Shown here: piece after piece, positions 33,730-44,116 of the stretch
Layout: each line of letters begins with the position of its first letter
Numbering within the stretch: position 1 is the stretch's first letter
From: Rhodotorula mucilaginosa
Lineage: Eukaryota; Basidiomycota; Microbotryomycetes; Sporidiobolales; Sporidiobolaceae
Direction: 5' to 3'
DNA: 64,000 bases
Assembly (NCBI GenBank): GCA_034406715.1
Contig: CP137866.1
Coordinates: 868,001 to 932,000 of the forward strand
The notes under the pieces: generated by a model
Seen by the model: only the letters and a program-made list of their open reading frames with translations
Told to the model about the DNA's origin: nothing
Databases searched by the model: none
Made by a program: the position numbers and the translations under genes

Positions 33730-36098
33730 CTACTTGCCACTCAAAGCAAAGTGCTCCACCGTATTCCACAAGCCCTCCTCGCCCGCGGCGATCCGGTCCT
33801 CCCGCGCCGCAATGAGCTGGTTCGTAAAGCTGCTCAGCTTGGCGCACGCGCCGACCGTGCTCGAACCGACCCCCGGAACACCCGTCACGAACAGCTCGGC
33901 GCGCATCGCGACGAGCTTGTCGAGGATGCCGTACAGGCCCGAGTCGACCTTGGCGAGGGAGAGGATCGCCTCAGATGCGGTGACGGGTTCGGCGAGGGCG
34001 AGAGACCGCGCTTTGGAGTCGCTCGAGGCGGGTCGGCGCAGGAGAGGCGTCGTCAATTCGACGAGTCGCTGCGCGAGGGCGGGCGGCAGGACCGAATCTG
34101 CCTCGGCGGCGAGCTCGGCTTGCTCCCTCGCAAACGTCGTCAACCTCAGTTGACCCTTGGCGCGCTTCTTGAAATCGCGCAAGAACCGCCGCATTGCGGT
34201 GTGGTGCTGCGGTGTGACGACTTTGGCAAACGTGCCCGAGTGAGCGACGGCTTCTTCGCCTGGCTGCGAGGCCGGGCCGAGGGTCGGATCGAGAGACTCG
34301 ATCGGGTAATCGGTCGCGAGGTAGACGTTCCGCAAAGACGGGTACTGGCGCTTCAGCTCGAGGAGCTTGTTGATGAGGGATTGGCCGCACGGGGCCAAGT
34401 TGGCCGGCAAGAGAGTCTCGGTGCGCCAGTGGATGGCGACAAAGGGCGCGAGTCGGTCGACAAGCTGTTCGCCGAGCGAGTTCCACACGTCGGCGTACGA
34501 GAAGTGCGAGAACGGTAACGGCTCCGGAAGCGTAGGAGCCGCAAAGGCGGACGACACGGCCGGCGACAGGATCGGGAACCGGAGCTCGTAGTTGAAGGCG
34601 AGGACGTCCGGCGGTGGCGCGGCCGCTTTCGCCTGCGTCGAACCCGACAGCCTCGAGCTCTTCGAGACGACCTTGCGCGACCTGAGCGTCGTGATGACCT
34701 TTTCGCCAAATCCGAGCCGGCCCGCTTCCGACTTGTGGTACCCCTCGGGCGGGTAAATCGCCAACGGCGAGTGGCCCGAAAAGTCCAATCGGGTCCTCGG
34801 CGCTCGCAAGCACAAGTTTCGCGTCGGTTTCGAAGGGACGAGGCTCGGGTCCGCCGCCGAATCGATCTCGATCGCGCCGAGCGAGTAGTCGGATTTCGCG
34901 TTGCCCATCGTGACGACCTGCGCCGATGGGCTCGCGTCGCGGCGCATCGTCCAGTCGATGAACTCTTCCTGCGAGATGGTCGGGATGCCCAAATCGGAGA
35001 GGGAAGTGGGCGAGTAGTAGAACGAGAACGGGTTCTTGTAGCAGGTGCCGAGGCGAGATTTCGCCACGTTCGGGAGGACGAGCGTCCGGTTCAGTGCGAG
35101 GGCGAGGAGTCCGAGTTGATACAAGTGCTGTTGAGCTTTCGTCTCTTGCTCGCCTGCGAACGATACCCGGAAACAAGGTCAGAAAGAAAGAGGGGGCAGG
35201 TTGAGAAGGCCAATCACTTCAGGCGAAACGCACCGAGCCAAGCAGGGACGAGGAACCTGCACGAGTCGCCGTCGACGGCCCCGCACACTCTCCGGTCGAG
35301 GATGTCGGCGGGTATCCGTTCCGGCGCGGGCGGCGCGAGCGGGTCAGGCTTGACGAATTCGGGGATCTCGGCGACGAGCGGCGGCGCGTCGGTCGCGGCG
35401 AGGAGTTGGCCGGGCGCCCCCGCTGCTGCTCGTCCATTCTCGTTGCCCTTTACGCGCGTGCCGCCGTCTCCTCCGCCTCCGCCACCGCGCTCCAATCGCG
35501 CCGAGTCGGCTTCATCGCCTGCCACCAGAGCGGCGCCGGTACCTCCTTGACCCGCCTCCTCGCCCTCCTCGTCGTCTTCATCCGCGCCATAGTGTATCTC
35601 GAGTAGTCTCAGTTTCTCGAGTGCAGTTCTGTCGACCCGTGGTGGCTGCAACCAGTCGTCCAAGTCATCCTGGTCCGGATCTCGTCCTCCCTTTGTCTTT
35701 CCGGACCACCAAGAAGCGACGCCCAAAGTCGTCGTCGTGGTCGTCGTCGAGGCGGAGGGAGAGGTCGAAGTTGCGGCGTGCAAGAGGGCGTAGGAAGCGG
35801 ATACGCCGAGGGCTATGAGCATCCAGCGTTTGAGAGCAGGCCTGCCGCCGAGCCTCGAGGTGATCCAGCCGGCAGCGTCGTGTGATGAAGACGAAGACCG
35901 CGCGCCTCCTCCGCTGCCGAGCGCGTCCATACCGAGGAGCGGATCATCGTCTGAAGTGTGTCGCTTGCGTGGTCTCGGCGCTGGTGTTGCTGCTGCTGGA
36001 GGATTCGTCGAAGCGGTGCCGCCAAGGTGCAGATGGCTTGGCTGAGGAGGCGCCGACACGGGGATGCGGTAGCTGTGCGAGGGCGTGCGCTGGTGCAT
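33730..36098 (-). CDS. Type II membrane protein, probable O-fucosyltransferase-like glycosyltransferase
   Basis: Two exons, 36098-35234 and 35153-33730 (762 aa, in frame). The N-terminus is cytosolic and rich in Pro, Ser and Arg. A single membrane anchor follows (LKRWMLIALGVSASYALLHA), and then a disordered stem with runs of Ser, Thr, Gly, Asp and Glu. The lumenal part begins FLVPAWLGEQETKAQQHLYQ, with a segment like the substrate-fetching start of GDP-fucose protein O-fucosyltransferase relatives: LGLLALALNRTLVLPNV and CYKNPFSFYY. Further on come FVAIHWRTETLLPANLAPCG (an HWR motif typical of the fold), LRNVYLATDYPIESLDPTLG and, near the end, AELFVTGVPGVGSSTVGACA followed by SSFTNQLIAAR. Donor and acceptor sugars cannot be told. 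A longer in-frame start exists at 36251; 36098 was preferred because the upstream part has no membrane-protein character. Confidence 0.68.
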
Positions 36099-36588
36099 CG
36101 CCCCTTGCTCCGTACGCTGTGCAAGCGTCTGGGTATCTCTGTAGTCTGGGTATCTCGTGGCGGTCGTGAGCAGAGAGAGCACTGAGCACCCTCTTGACAA
36201 AGTCCAATTCACGCGGAAGCAGGACAAGCGGGCCGAGCGAGCGAAGATCAAGTCAATCGCGCAGTTTTTGCTGCAGGGACTGGCTCTCGGGTGGATGTAA
36301 AGTCAGAGATGATGCTTGGTGGCTGTAGATACTCTGATGACATCCGCCCAACTTAGCCCACAACATCACTCAGCGGGGCGCGCTAAGTCCGACTGTCTCC
36401 GCCTTTGTCCGAGCGCAAAAGGCTCAGGGGGGGCTTGGAGTGAGCCCACCGTGCGCTCTGTGCTCTCCGACTCGGCGCAGTTTCTCCCGTCTCGAGCGAG
36501 TGCAGCTAGCGAGGCTGTACTGGAGCATACAGGGAGGCTGCTAGGACTGCGTGTAGTGTGACCCTCGCCTCGCAGCCCGCGCTCCACG
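36099..36588. promoter_or_regulatory. Divergent promoter region of the glycosyltransferase and RPA1
   Basis: About 490 bases between divergent start codons. No specific regulatory element recognised. Confidence 0.4.
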
Positions 36589-39500
36589 ATGGACATTGCG
36601 CACCCGGTCGCGTCGCAGGTCTCGACCGTCTCGTTCTCGTCGCTGCATGGACCCGACATCCGCCGCATCTCGGTCAAGCAGGTCGTCAATCCCGTCCTGT
36701 TTGACAACTTGAACAACCCCAATGCCGGCGCCCTCTACGACCCCGCGTTTGGCCCCCTCGGCAAGGGCGACATCTGCTCGACTTGTCAACTCACTTCGTT
36801 CGACTGCCCCGGCCATTTCGGCCACATCGAACTGCCGGCGCCCGTCTTTCACCCGCTCTTCATGGTCCAGGCCTTCCACCTCCTCCGCGGAACCTGCACC
36901 TACTGCCACCACCTCCTCCTGAACGACGCCCAGCTCGAACTCCAGATCGCGAGGCTCACCTTGCTCGAACACGGCCTCGTCACCGCCGCCCTCGAACTCG
37001 AGTCCATCTTCCAGGTTCCGACGCCCGAGTCGAAATCGAAAGCCGCAGCCGCGGCCAAGGCGAAAAAGGCCGCCGGGGCCGACAACATCGCCGACGCCGA
37101 CGCGGGCGAGTCGACCGAAGAGTCGTCGGGCGAGTACGTCCGCCGCGTGCGCGACTTTGTCGCCAACAGTATCCGCGCCGCTCGCAAGGGCAAAGGGCTC
37201 GCAGGCGCGACTGGCGCGCCGAAACTCGGCCCGGGCATGAAGCACCACGGCCGCGACGAGTACAAGGAGAGCGGGACCGCGTTCGACGTCCGCCGCAAGG
37301 TTATCAGCACCTTCCTCAAGAGTCTCGGACTCAAGCGCAAGTGCGAGCACTGCGGAGCGTGAGTCGCATGACACCCTTTTGCGGAGGGATGGCCACGGCG
37401 ACGAATGCGGCAGTTTGGCTGACTGCCTCCTTTGTCTTGCGTCGTACGGACTGACAGCTACGCCCACCGTCTCCGCAAAGAAGGGCACACCAAAGTCCTC
37501 GAGTTTTCCCTCGTCGCCAAGCAAAAGGGCACCCACCGCGCCCTCGGCATCAAGCGCCCGAACGTCCTCCGCGACGCCCGTCTCGAAGCGCAGGCGCTCG
37601 CCAAGCGCGGCCAGGTCAACGGCAAAGTCAAGATGGACGTCGACGGCTCGGACGCTGAATCGTCGGACGCCGAGTCGTCCTCGTCTGAGAGCGAGAGCGA
37701 AGACGAGAAGGACAAGGCGGACGAGATGGACGTTGACGAAGACGACGCGGACGAGCAGGACGAGGACGCGATCGGCTCGACGCGCGGTCGTCAGACCGAG
37801 CGGATCGTCACTCCGGACGAGGTCCGCGCGCACCTGCGCCGCCTCTTCTCGAACCACGCCGAGCTCATGTCGCTCATCTACGCCCCGCACGGTCCGCTCG
37901 CGAAAGCGACCGCTTCGAGGATCCCCCGCTCCGTCTCGACGCCCGCCAAGCTCCCCTCGGGTCGTCCGGTCGCGTCGGCCGACATCTTCTTCATGGACGT
38001 CGTTTCGGTCCCGCCTTCGCGGTTCCGTCCCGCCGCGACGATGGGCGACCAAGTGTTTGAGAACCCGCAAAACTCGCTCCTGAACAACATCCTCCGTCAG
38101 GCGATCGTCGTCCGCGACTTGAACCAGCGGTTGATCCTCGCGAGTCAGAACCCCGAAGCGGCCGAGTTGCTCGGCGCGGATGGGAAACCACGCGTCTCGC
38201 CGGAACGGATGACGACCATGCTGTACGAGAGTCTGATCGACTTGCAGGTCACCGTCAACTCGATGATGGACGCCGGCAAGAACCCGATGCTTGTCAAGCA
38301 GGGCAAGTTGCCGACGCCCGGTGTCAAGCAGCTCCTCGAGAAGAAGGAGGGCTTGTTCCGCAAAAACATGATGGTGCGTCTCTCTTTCGTTTCGGCCGAA
38401 AGCAATCTCACGCTGACGAAGAACATAAATGAACACAGGGCAAGCGTGTCAACTATGCCGCCCGTTCCGTCATCTCGCCCGACGTCAACATCGAGACGAA
38501 CGAGATCGGTGTCCCGCCGGTGTTTGCGCGCAAGCTCACGTTCCCCGAACCGGTCACGGCGCACAACTACCAGCAACTTGCCAAGATGGTTATCAACGGC
38601 CCGCACCAGCACCCGGGTGCGAGCTACGTCCAGATGGAGGACGGCAACCTGATCTCGCTCGACCGCAAGTCGGTCGAAGAGCGCACCGCGATCGCCAACA
38701 CGCTCATGGCGCCCGAGTCGTCCGCGCCGAGTCAGCGCCTCGCGGCGGCTTCGCGTCCCGACGTGGGCCTGCCGCCGACGAGGACGCCGCAGATCAACCG
38801 CAAGGTGTACCGACACCTTCAGGACGGCGACATTGTCATCTTGAACCGACAGCCGACGCTGCACAAGCCGTCGATGATGTGCCACCGTGTCAAGGTCCTC
38901 AAGGGCGAGAAGACGATTCGCATGCACTACGCCAACTGGTGAGTTTGGCGATCGAACGAAGCGTCTCTTTTGTCGCCTCCTGACTTACGCACGTGCCCGC
39001 TCAGCAACTCGTACAATGCCGACTTTGACGGAGACGAGATGAACATGCATTTCCCGCAATCGCTCATCGCTCAGGCCGAAGCCCGCATGATTGCCAACAC
39101 CGACAACCAGTACCTCGTGCCGACGTCCGGTAACCCGCTCCGAGGCTTGATCCAGGACCACGTCGTCGCCGGCGTGTGGCTCACGAACAAGGACACGTTC
39201 TTCACTCGCGAGCAGTACTACCAGCTCATCTACGGCGCTCTCCGTCCCGAGGACGACTACACCGGCGAAGGGACCGTCAAGACGCTGCCGCCGGCGGTCT
39301 GGAAGCCGCGGCCGCTCTGGACCGGCAAGCAGGTCATCTCGACCGTCTTGAAGAACATCCAGCCGCCCGATCTGAGCGGGATCCACTTCACCTCGAAGGG
39401 CAAGGTCCCCGGCTCGGCCTGGGGCATCTTCAACGAAGAAGGCGAGGTGCTCGTCCACGACGGCGACCTCCTGACCGGCATCATCGACAAGGCCCAGATC

Positions 39501-42456
39501 GGTGCTTCGCCATACGGTCTCGTCCACTCGGTCTTTGAACTCTACGGTCCCGAGTCGGCCGGCAAGCTGCTCTCGATCCTGTCCCGTCTCCTCACCAAGT
39601 TCCTCCAGTCGCGCGCGTTCTCGTGCCGCATGGACGATCTTGTCCTCACCGCCAAGGGCAACCACGACCGACGAACGATGCTGCAGACCGTCAACGACAA
39701 GGGTCTGTCGGCCGCGCTCGACTACACCGGCCTCGGCAGCGCCGATCGCGCTGACCCGGCGACGGCGGACGACTTGCGGAACCGGCTCGAGGAGATCCTC
39801 CGCGACGATTTCAAGCTCGCCGGACTCGATGCCTCGGTCGAAGGCGAGACGAACCAGGTCACGACGCAGTTGATCAAGACTTGCTTGCCGAGCGGTCTCG
39901 TCAAGCCCTTCCCGCACAACAACATGCAAACGATGACGGTCTCGGGCGCGAAAGGTTCCAACGTCAACGCTTCGCAAATCTCGTGCCTGCTCGGTCAGCA
40001 GTCGCTCGAAGGTCGCCGTGTCCCGACGATGGTGTCCGGAAAGACGTTGCCGTCGTTCAAGCCGTTCGAGACGGCCCCGCGCGCAGGAGGATTCGTCGCC
40101 GGCCGATTCTTGACCGGTATCCGTCCGCAAGAGTACTACTTCCACTGCATGGCCGGTCGCGAAGGTTTGATCGACACGGCCGTCAAGACGTCGCGTTCCG
40201 GATACTTGCAGCGTTGCTTGATCAAGCATCTCGAGGGTCTCCGCGTCCACTACGATCACACGGTCCGCAACTCGGACCAGTCGGTCCTGCAGTTCCACTA
40301 CGGCGAGGACTCGCTCGACGTGACCAAGCAGAAGCACTTGCAACAGTTCGAGTTCGCCGTCAAGAACATGAAGACGATCGTCAACCGGTACAACCCGCGC
40401 GAGGCGCTCAAGCGCACCAAGGACATTGCGACCGAGTTTGGCGAAGACGCGATGAAGAAGACGCTCAAGAAGCCCGACCTCAACCCGCCCATCCTGTCGT
40501 TTGCCTCGCCTTCGACGATTTCGGGTGCGATCTCGGAGCGCTACGCTCGGGCGATCGAGGACTACATCAAGAACCCGAAGCAGCGCTTGCTCCGACCGAA
40601 AAAGAAGCGCGACATGGCAGACTGGCCGGCCCACATCCGCCGGGAGGATCTCGTCACCGTCGACCACTTCCGCTCGCTCATGAACATGCGATACATGCGG
40701 TCGCTCGTCGAGCCCGGCGAGGCTGTCGGTCTCATGGCGTCGCAGGGTGTTGGCGAACCGTCGACCCAGATGACCCTCAACACGTTCCACTTTGCCGGTC
40801 ACGGTGCCGCCAACGTCACGCTCGGTATTCCGCGTTTGCGTGAAATCGTCATGACCGCGTCTCAGGACATCAAGACGCCGACGATGAACCTGCCGATTCT
40901 CGAGCACGTCACCGACGAGCGCCTCAAGACCTTCTGCCAGTCGTCGACCCGACTTACCCTGTCGCAGGTCGTCGACAACGTGACGGTCCAGGAACGCTTG
41001 ACGCCCAAGACGAGCGAGTCGAACTACTCCCGCTTGAAGCTCTACACCGTCCGGTTGAACCTGTTCCCGCGGGAAGACTACGAGGCCGAGTACTCGATCT
41101 CGAGCGAGCAGATCCTCACCGGTATCGCCCGCACCTTTGTCCCTCTCCTCGACAAGGCTATCGCCAAGGAGATCAAGACGAACGACCGCGAGACACGGAA
41201 TCAGGCGGCCGAGATGGGTCGCGGCAAGAAGGTCTCCTCGCGGGCCAGCGGCAAGATCTCCGGCGCCGACGAGGATGGCGCTGGCGAGCCGGATGCTGGT
41301 GTCGTCGGCCGCGATGACGGTGAGGAGATTGACGGCGACGCCGACGACGAGCGACGAGGTCGGCAGAACGACGACGAGCACTCGTACGACGAGGACGACT
41401 CGGATGCCGAGGCAGGTGCTGATGCTGAAGAAGAGCTCGAGGCCAAGTTCCGCTCGGACAAGGAGGACTCGGACTCGGACGACAGCAGCGACGACGAGGC
41501 GGCGGCCGACCCGGCGGCTCTCGCTCGCCGCAACAAGGCCGAATCGCTCGAGCGCATGAAGCAGTTCGAGCGTCGCATTCCGGACGGCTCTCGGTACATC
41601 AACAAGCTTGTCTTTGACAAGCAGGAGGGTGGCTACTGCGAGTTTGAACTCGAGGTATGTGGTCTTCTTACCTGGAGTTCCTTCGGGGGCAGCATCTGAC
41701 TTTTGCCTTCCCCTCCTCAGTTCTCTTCTCAGGCTCCGAAGCTGCTGCTTGTCGGCATCGTCGAAGAGGTCTGCCGGAACGCGGTCGTGCACGAGGTTCC
41801 GGGCATCAAGCGATGCTTCGTCGCCAAGGCTGCCAACACCAATGCGGCGTCTCAGCGCAACGCCGTCACCGAGGGCGTCAACCTGCGCCAGCTCTGGCAG
41901 ATCGGCCACGGTCTCGTCGACCTCAACCGGCTCGGCACGAACGACGTCGGCGCGATCCTGCGCACGTACGGTGTCGAGGCGGCGCGGTCGTCGATCATCA
42001 ACGAGATGTCGGCCGTCTTCTCCGTTTACGGTATCGGCGTCGACTACCGCCACTTGACCGTCATCGCTGACTACATGGTGAGACTGCGCGACTCGGTCGC
42101 TGTCAGACCGGGCGTTTGCTGATGTACTCGTCCTCTCGTGAAACAGACTTGCGAAGGTGGCTACAAGCCGTTCAACCGTACCGGTCTCTCGAACAACTCG
42201 TCGCCTTTCCTCAAGGCTTCGTTCGGTAGGTTCCTGATCGCGCGGGCTTGTCGCGTTACGATCTTTCGCTGACCGCAGTTGCCCTCGAATAGAAACGACC
42301 TCTGCTTTCATCGCCGAGGCGGCCTTGCACGGCGACCTCGACACCATGATCGGTCCCTCGGCTCGCATCGTCGTCGGACGACCGCCAAACTCGGGTACTG
42401 GCGCGTTCAACATTCGGAGTGTAGTTGAAGCCGGAGAAGTCACTGTCGCCGCATGA
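36589..42456 (+). CDS. RPA1: RNA polymerase I largest subunit (RPA190)
   Basis: Forms one half of the active centre of RNA polymerase I, which makes the large rRNA precursor in the nucleolus. Exons are 36589-37358, 37458-38373, 38439-38938, 39005-41654, 41721-42077, 42147-42225 and 42293-42456 (1811 aa, exact frame; yeast Rpa190 is 1664). Domains: N-terminal zinc-binding clamp (CSTCQLTSFDCPGHFGHIEL), a second Cys pair (GTCTYCHH), the rudder/lid region after GKRVNYAARSVISPD, and the catalytic NADFDGDEMNMHFPQS near residue 735 holding the Mg-binding aspartates. The bridge-helix and trigger-loop region follows (LMASQGVGEPSTQMTLNTFH), and a C-terminal block contains TCEGGYKPFNRTGLSNNSSP. Two acidic insertions stand out: about residues 316-371, and about 1470-1570 in the jaw, where yeast has its DNA-mimicking expander loop. 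Confidence 0.97.
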
Positions 42457-42819
42457 GTGCGCGCAGACATGCTCTTTGCAAAATCGTTTTCATAGACTTT
42501 ACCTTCGTCCTTGCGTCCGTTCCGACCGGAGAGCTCGGGCACCATGCTGGCCGTCCAACGGACCAATGCTCATACTGTTTAGTATAACTTGCTCGCCCGC
42601 CTCCATCAATCTGGATGCTTTCTCGCACGCTCTTCACCTTGCTCCTTCGACCTTTACGCCTTTCTTCCTCGAAAGTCCGCTCACCAGCGACAGCGTCCAC
42701 ACTTCTAGCTTGCGACCTACCCGCTCTGCACTCGGAAGCTCACGCTGCTGTAATCTCCTCGCCGAAAGTCATCAACTCGTCGGCATCTCCAGCGACCGCC
42801 AGCTCGTTCTACCTGCGCG
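42457..42819. other. Intergenic region between RPA1 and NME6
   Basis: About 360 bases, T- and C-rich, on the plus strand. Probably 3' UTR then promoter of the following kinase gene. No gene called. Confidence 0.4.
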
Positions 42820-43771
42820 ATGACGACGTCCGGCTCGGCTCTGCAGCTAACGTTAGGCATCATCAAGCCGTCCGTCGCTGCTCATCAGCCACATGTACAA
42901 GGTGAGAGGCCTGGTCTCTTCGTTCATGTCGGCGAGGCTGTGCGGGGTAGTGACGGGGCGCAGGATCTGCTTCGCAGGACTCGGGACTGATTCCGTACGT
43001 ATTTCGCAGACATCATGAAAGAGATTAAGCGCAGCGGACTCGAGGTACGCTCACCCGGAGCGTTAGCTCTGACCCGCTCTTCCGCTTCGCGTCGCATATC
43101 CCTTGCGAATACCTTTGCTGACTCCAGGCTCTCCTATAGATCGTGCGGACGAAACGACTCATGTGGCGAGAACGGGAGGCCGAAGAGGCGAGTTGTTACT
43201 CTGCTCCGCGATTCTCTGCGGTCCGTCTGACGAAACTTCGGACGAATGCACAGTTTTACGCCGAGCACAAAGGTGCGGACCGACCGCGGCGCTTCATCTC
43301 CGCACCCGTCACTAATCTCTCTGCCCATAGGTCGCTTCTACTACCCACGCCTGGTACGCGTTATGGTGCCCGAGAGCCCGAGAGCGCCGCGCAGAGACTG
43401 ACGACACGGAAAACCACGATGACCTCGCAGGTCCAGCACGCCGTCTCGGGTCCGCTAGTCGCACTTGCACTTTGTTCTCCCGATGGGATCCAACGCTGGC
43501 GAAACTTGATCGGTCCGACGCGCGTCTTCGAAGGACAGTGGGAGCGACCCGAGTCATTACGGGCTCGGTACGGCCTGAGCGATACCCGGAACGGCTTCCA
43601 TGGTGTGCAGATTTGCGTCGCTTAAACACCTGTTGAGAGCACCCTCTCACGCGTGCTTCTGCAGGTTCCGATTCACCAGACTCGGCGGCGAAAGAGCTCG
43701 GAATGGTTTTCGAGAACTGGGACACCCGGTGGTGGTTAGAGCAGCGGAGTCAGGGTGCAGATCTATCCTGA
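42820..43771 (+). CDS. NME6: NME6-type nucleoside diphosphate kinase
   Basis: Seven short exons: 42820-42901, 43010-43044, 43140-43187, 43254-43272, 43331-43353, 43431-43602 and 43665-43771 (161 aa, exact frame). The order of blocks follows the NDK fold: LQLTLGIIKPSVAAH (KPD-type nucleotide lysine), RTKRLMWREREAEEFYAEHK, GRFYYPRLVQHAVSGPLVAL, QRWRNLIGPTRVFEGQWERP, LRARYGLSDTRNGFHGSDSP with the catalytic His of N-G-x-H-G-S-D, and a C-terminus containing KELGMVFENW. The spacing RLVQHAVSGP versus human NME6 RLVEFMASGP and the divergence from ordinary NDK put it with NME6, a mitochondrial-associated member of weak or uncertain activity in animals. The intron after EAEE has a GC-AG boundary. Seven exons for 161 residues is dense even here. 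Confidence 0.9.
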
Positions 43772-44116
43772 CAACAAGTATCGTCACTATCTCCTCCTCG
43801 ATGTTTTCGGGCGTGCATGGGTCGAGACGCTGTAAAGGAGCGCAGCTTCGACCACCGTCCGGGCGTGGGCAGCCCTGCTGGCAGCAGCGACTTTGTGAAA
43901 CTGAAACGTCGAGTTACCCGGTTCCCCCATAAACAGCTCATTTGTACCCCAGCCTGAGATGCATGTAAGGCCTCGAGACGCGTGATTCAAAGCGACTTCG
44001 CCGCAATTTCTGCCATCGCCGTCCGCCTTCGCTTCTTCACTCCGACCCGATCAGTCATTAAGCCACTTTCCAGGAAGGGCTTCGCTGGCTTGGCGCTGCG
44101 GAATACAACGACGTCG
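43772..44116. other. Intergenic region between NME6 and VPS33
   Basis: About 345 bases, both flanking genes on plus. No gene recognised. Confidence 0.4.

Noticed and set aside
33971-35176. 401-codon minus-strand open frame within the glycosyltransferase gene
   Set aside because: It is an alternative frame of the second exon. The frame ending at 33730 has the hydrophobic pattern and HWR motif and joins the first exon in phase.
36541-38436. 631-codon minus-strand open frame antisense to the start of RPA1
   Set aside because: Same antisense effect; no motif, and it overlaps the RPA1 promoter and two exons.
38985-42566. 1193-codon open frame on the minus strand antisense to RPA1
   Set aside because: The plus strand carries a complete, highly conserved RPA1. 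In GC-rich genes with strong third-position bias the antisense frame is often free of stops; the antisense protein is Arg/Val/Asp-rich and has no recognisable domain.
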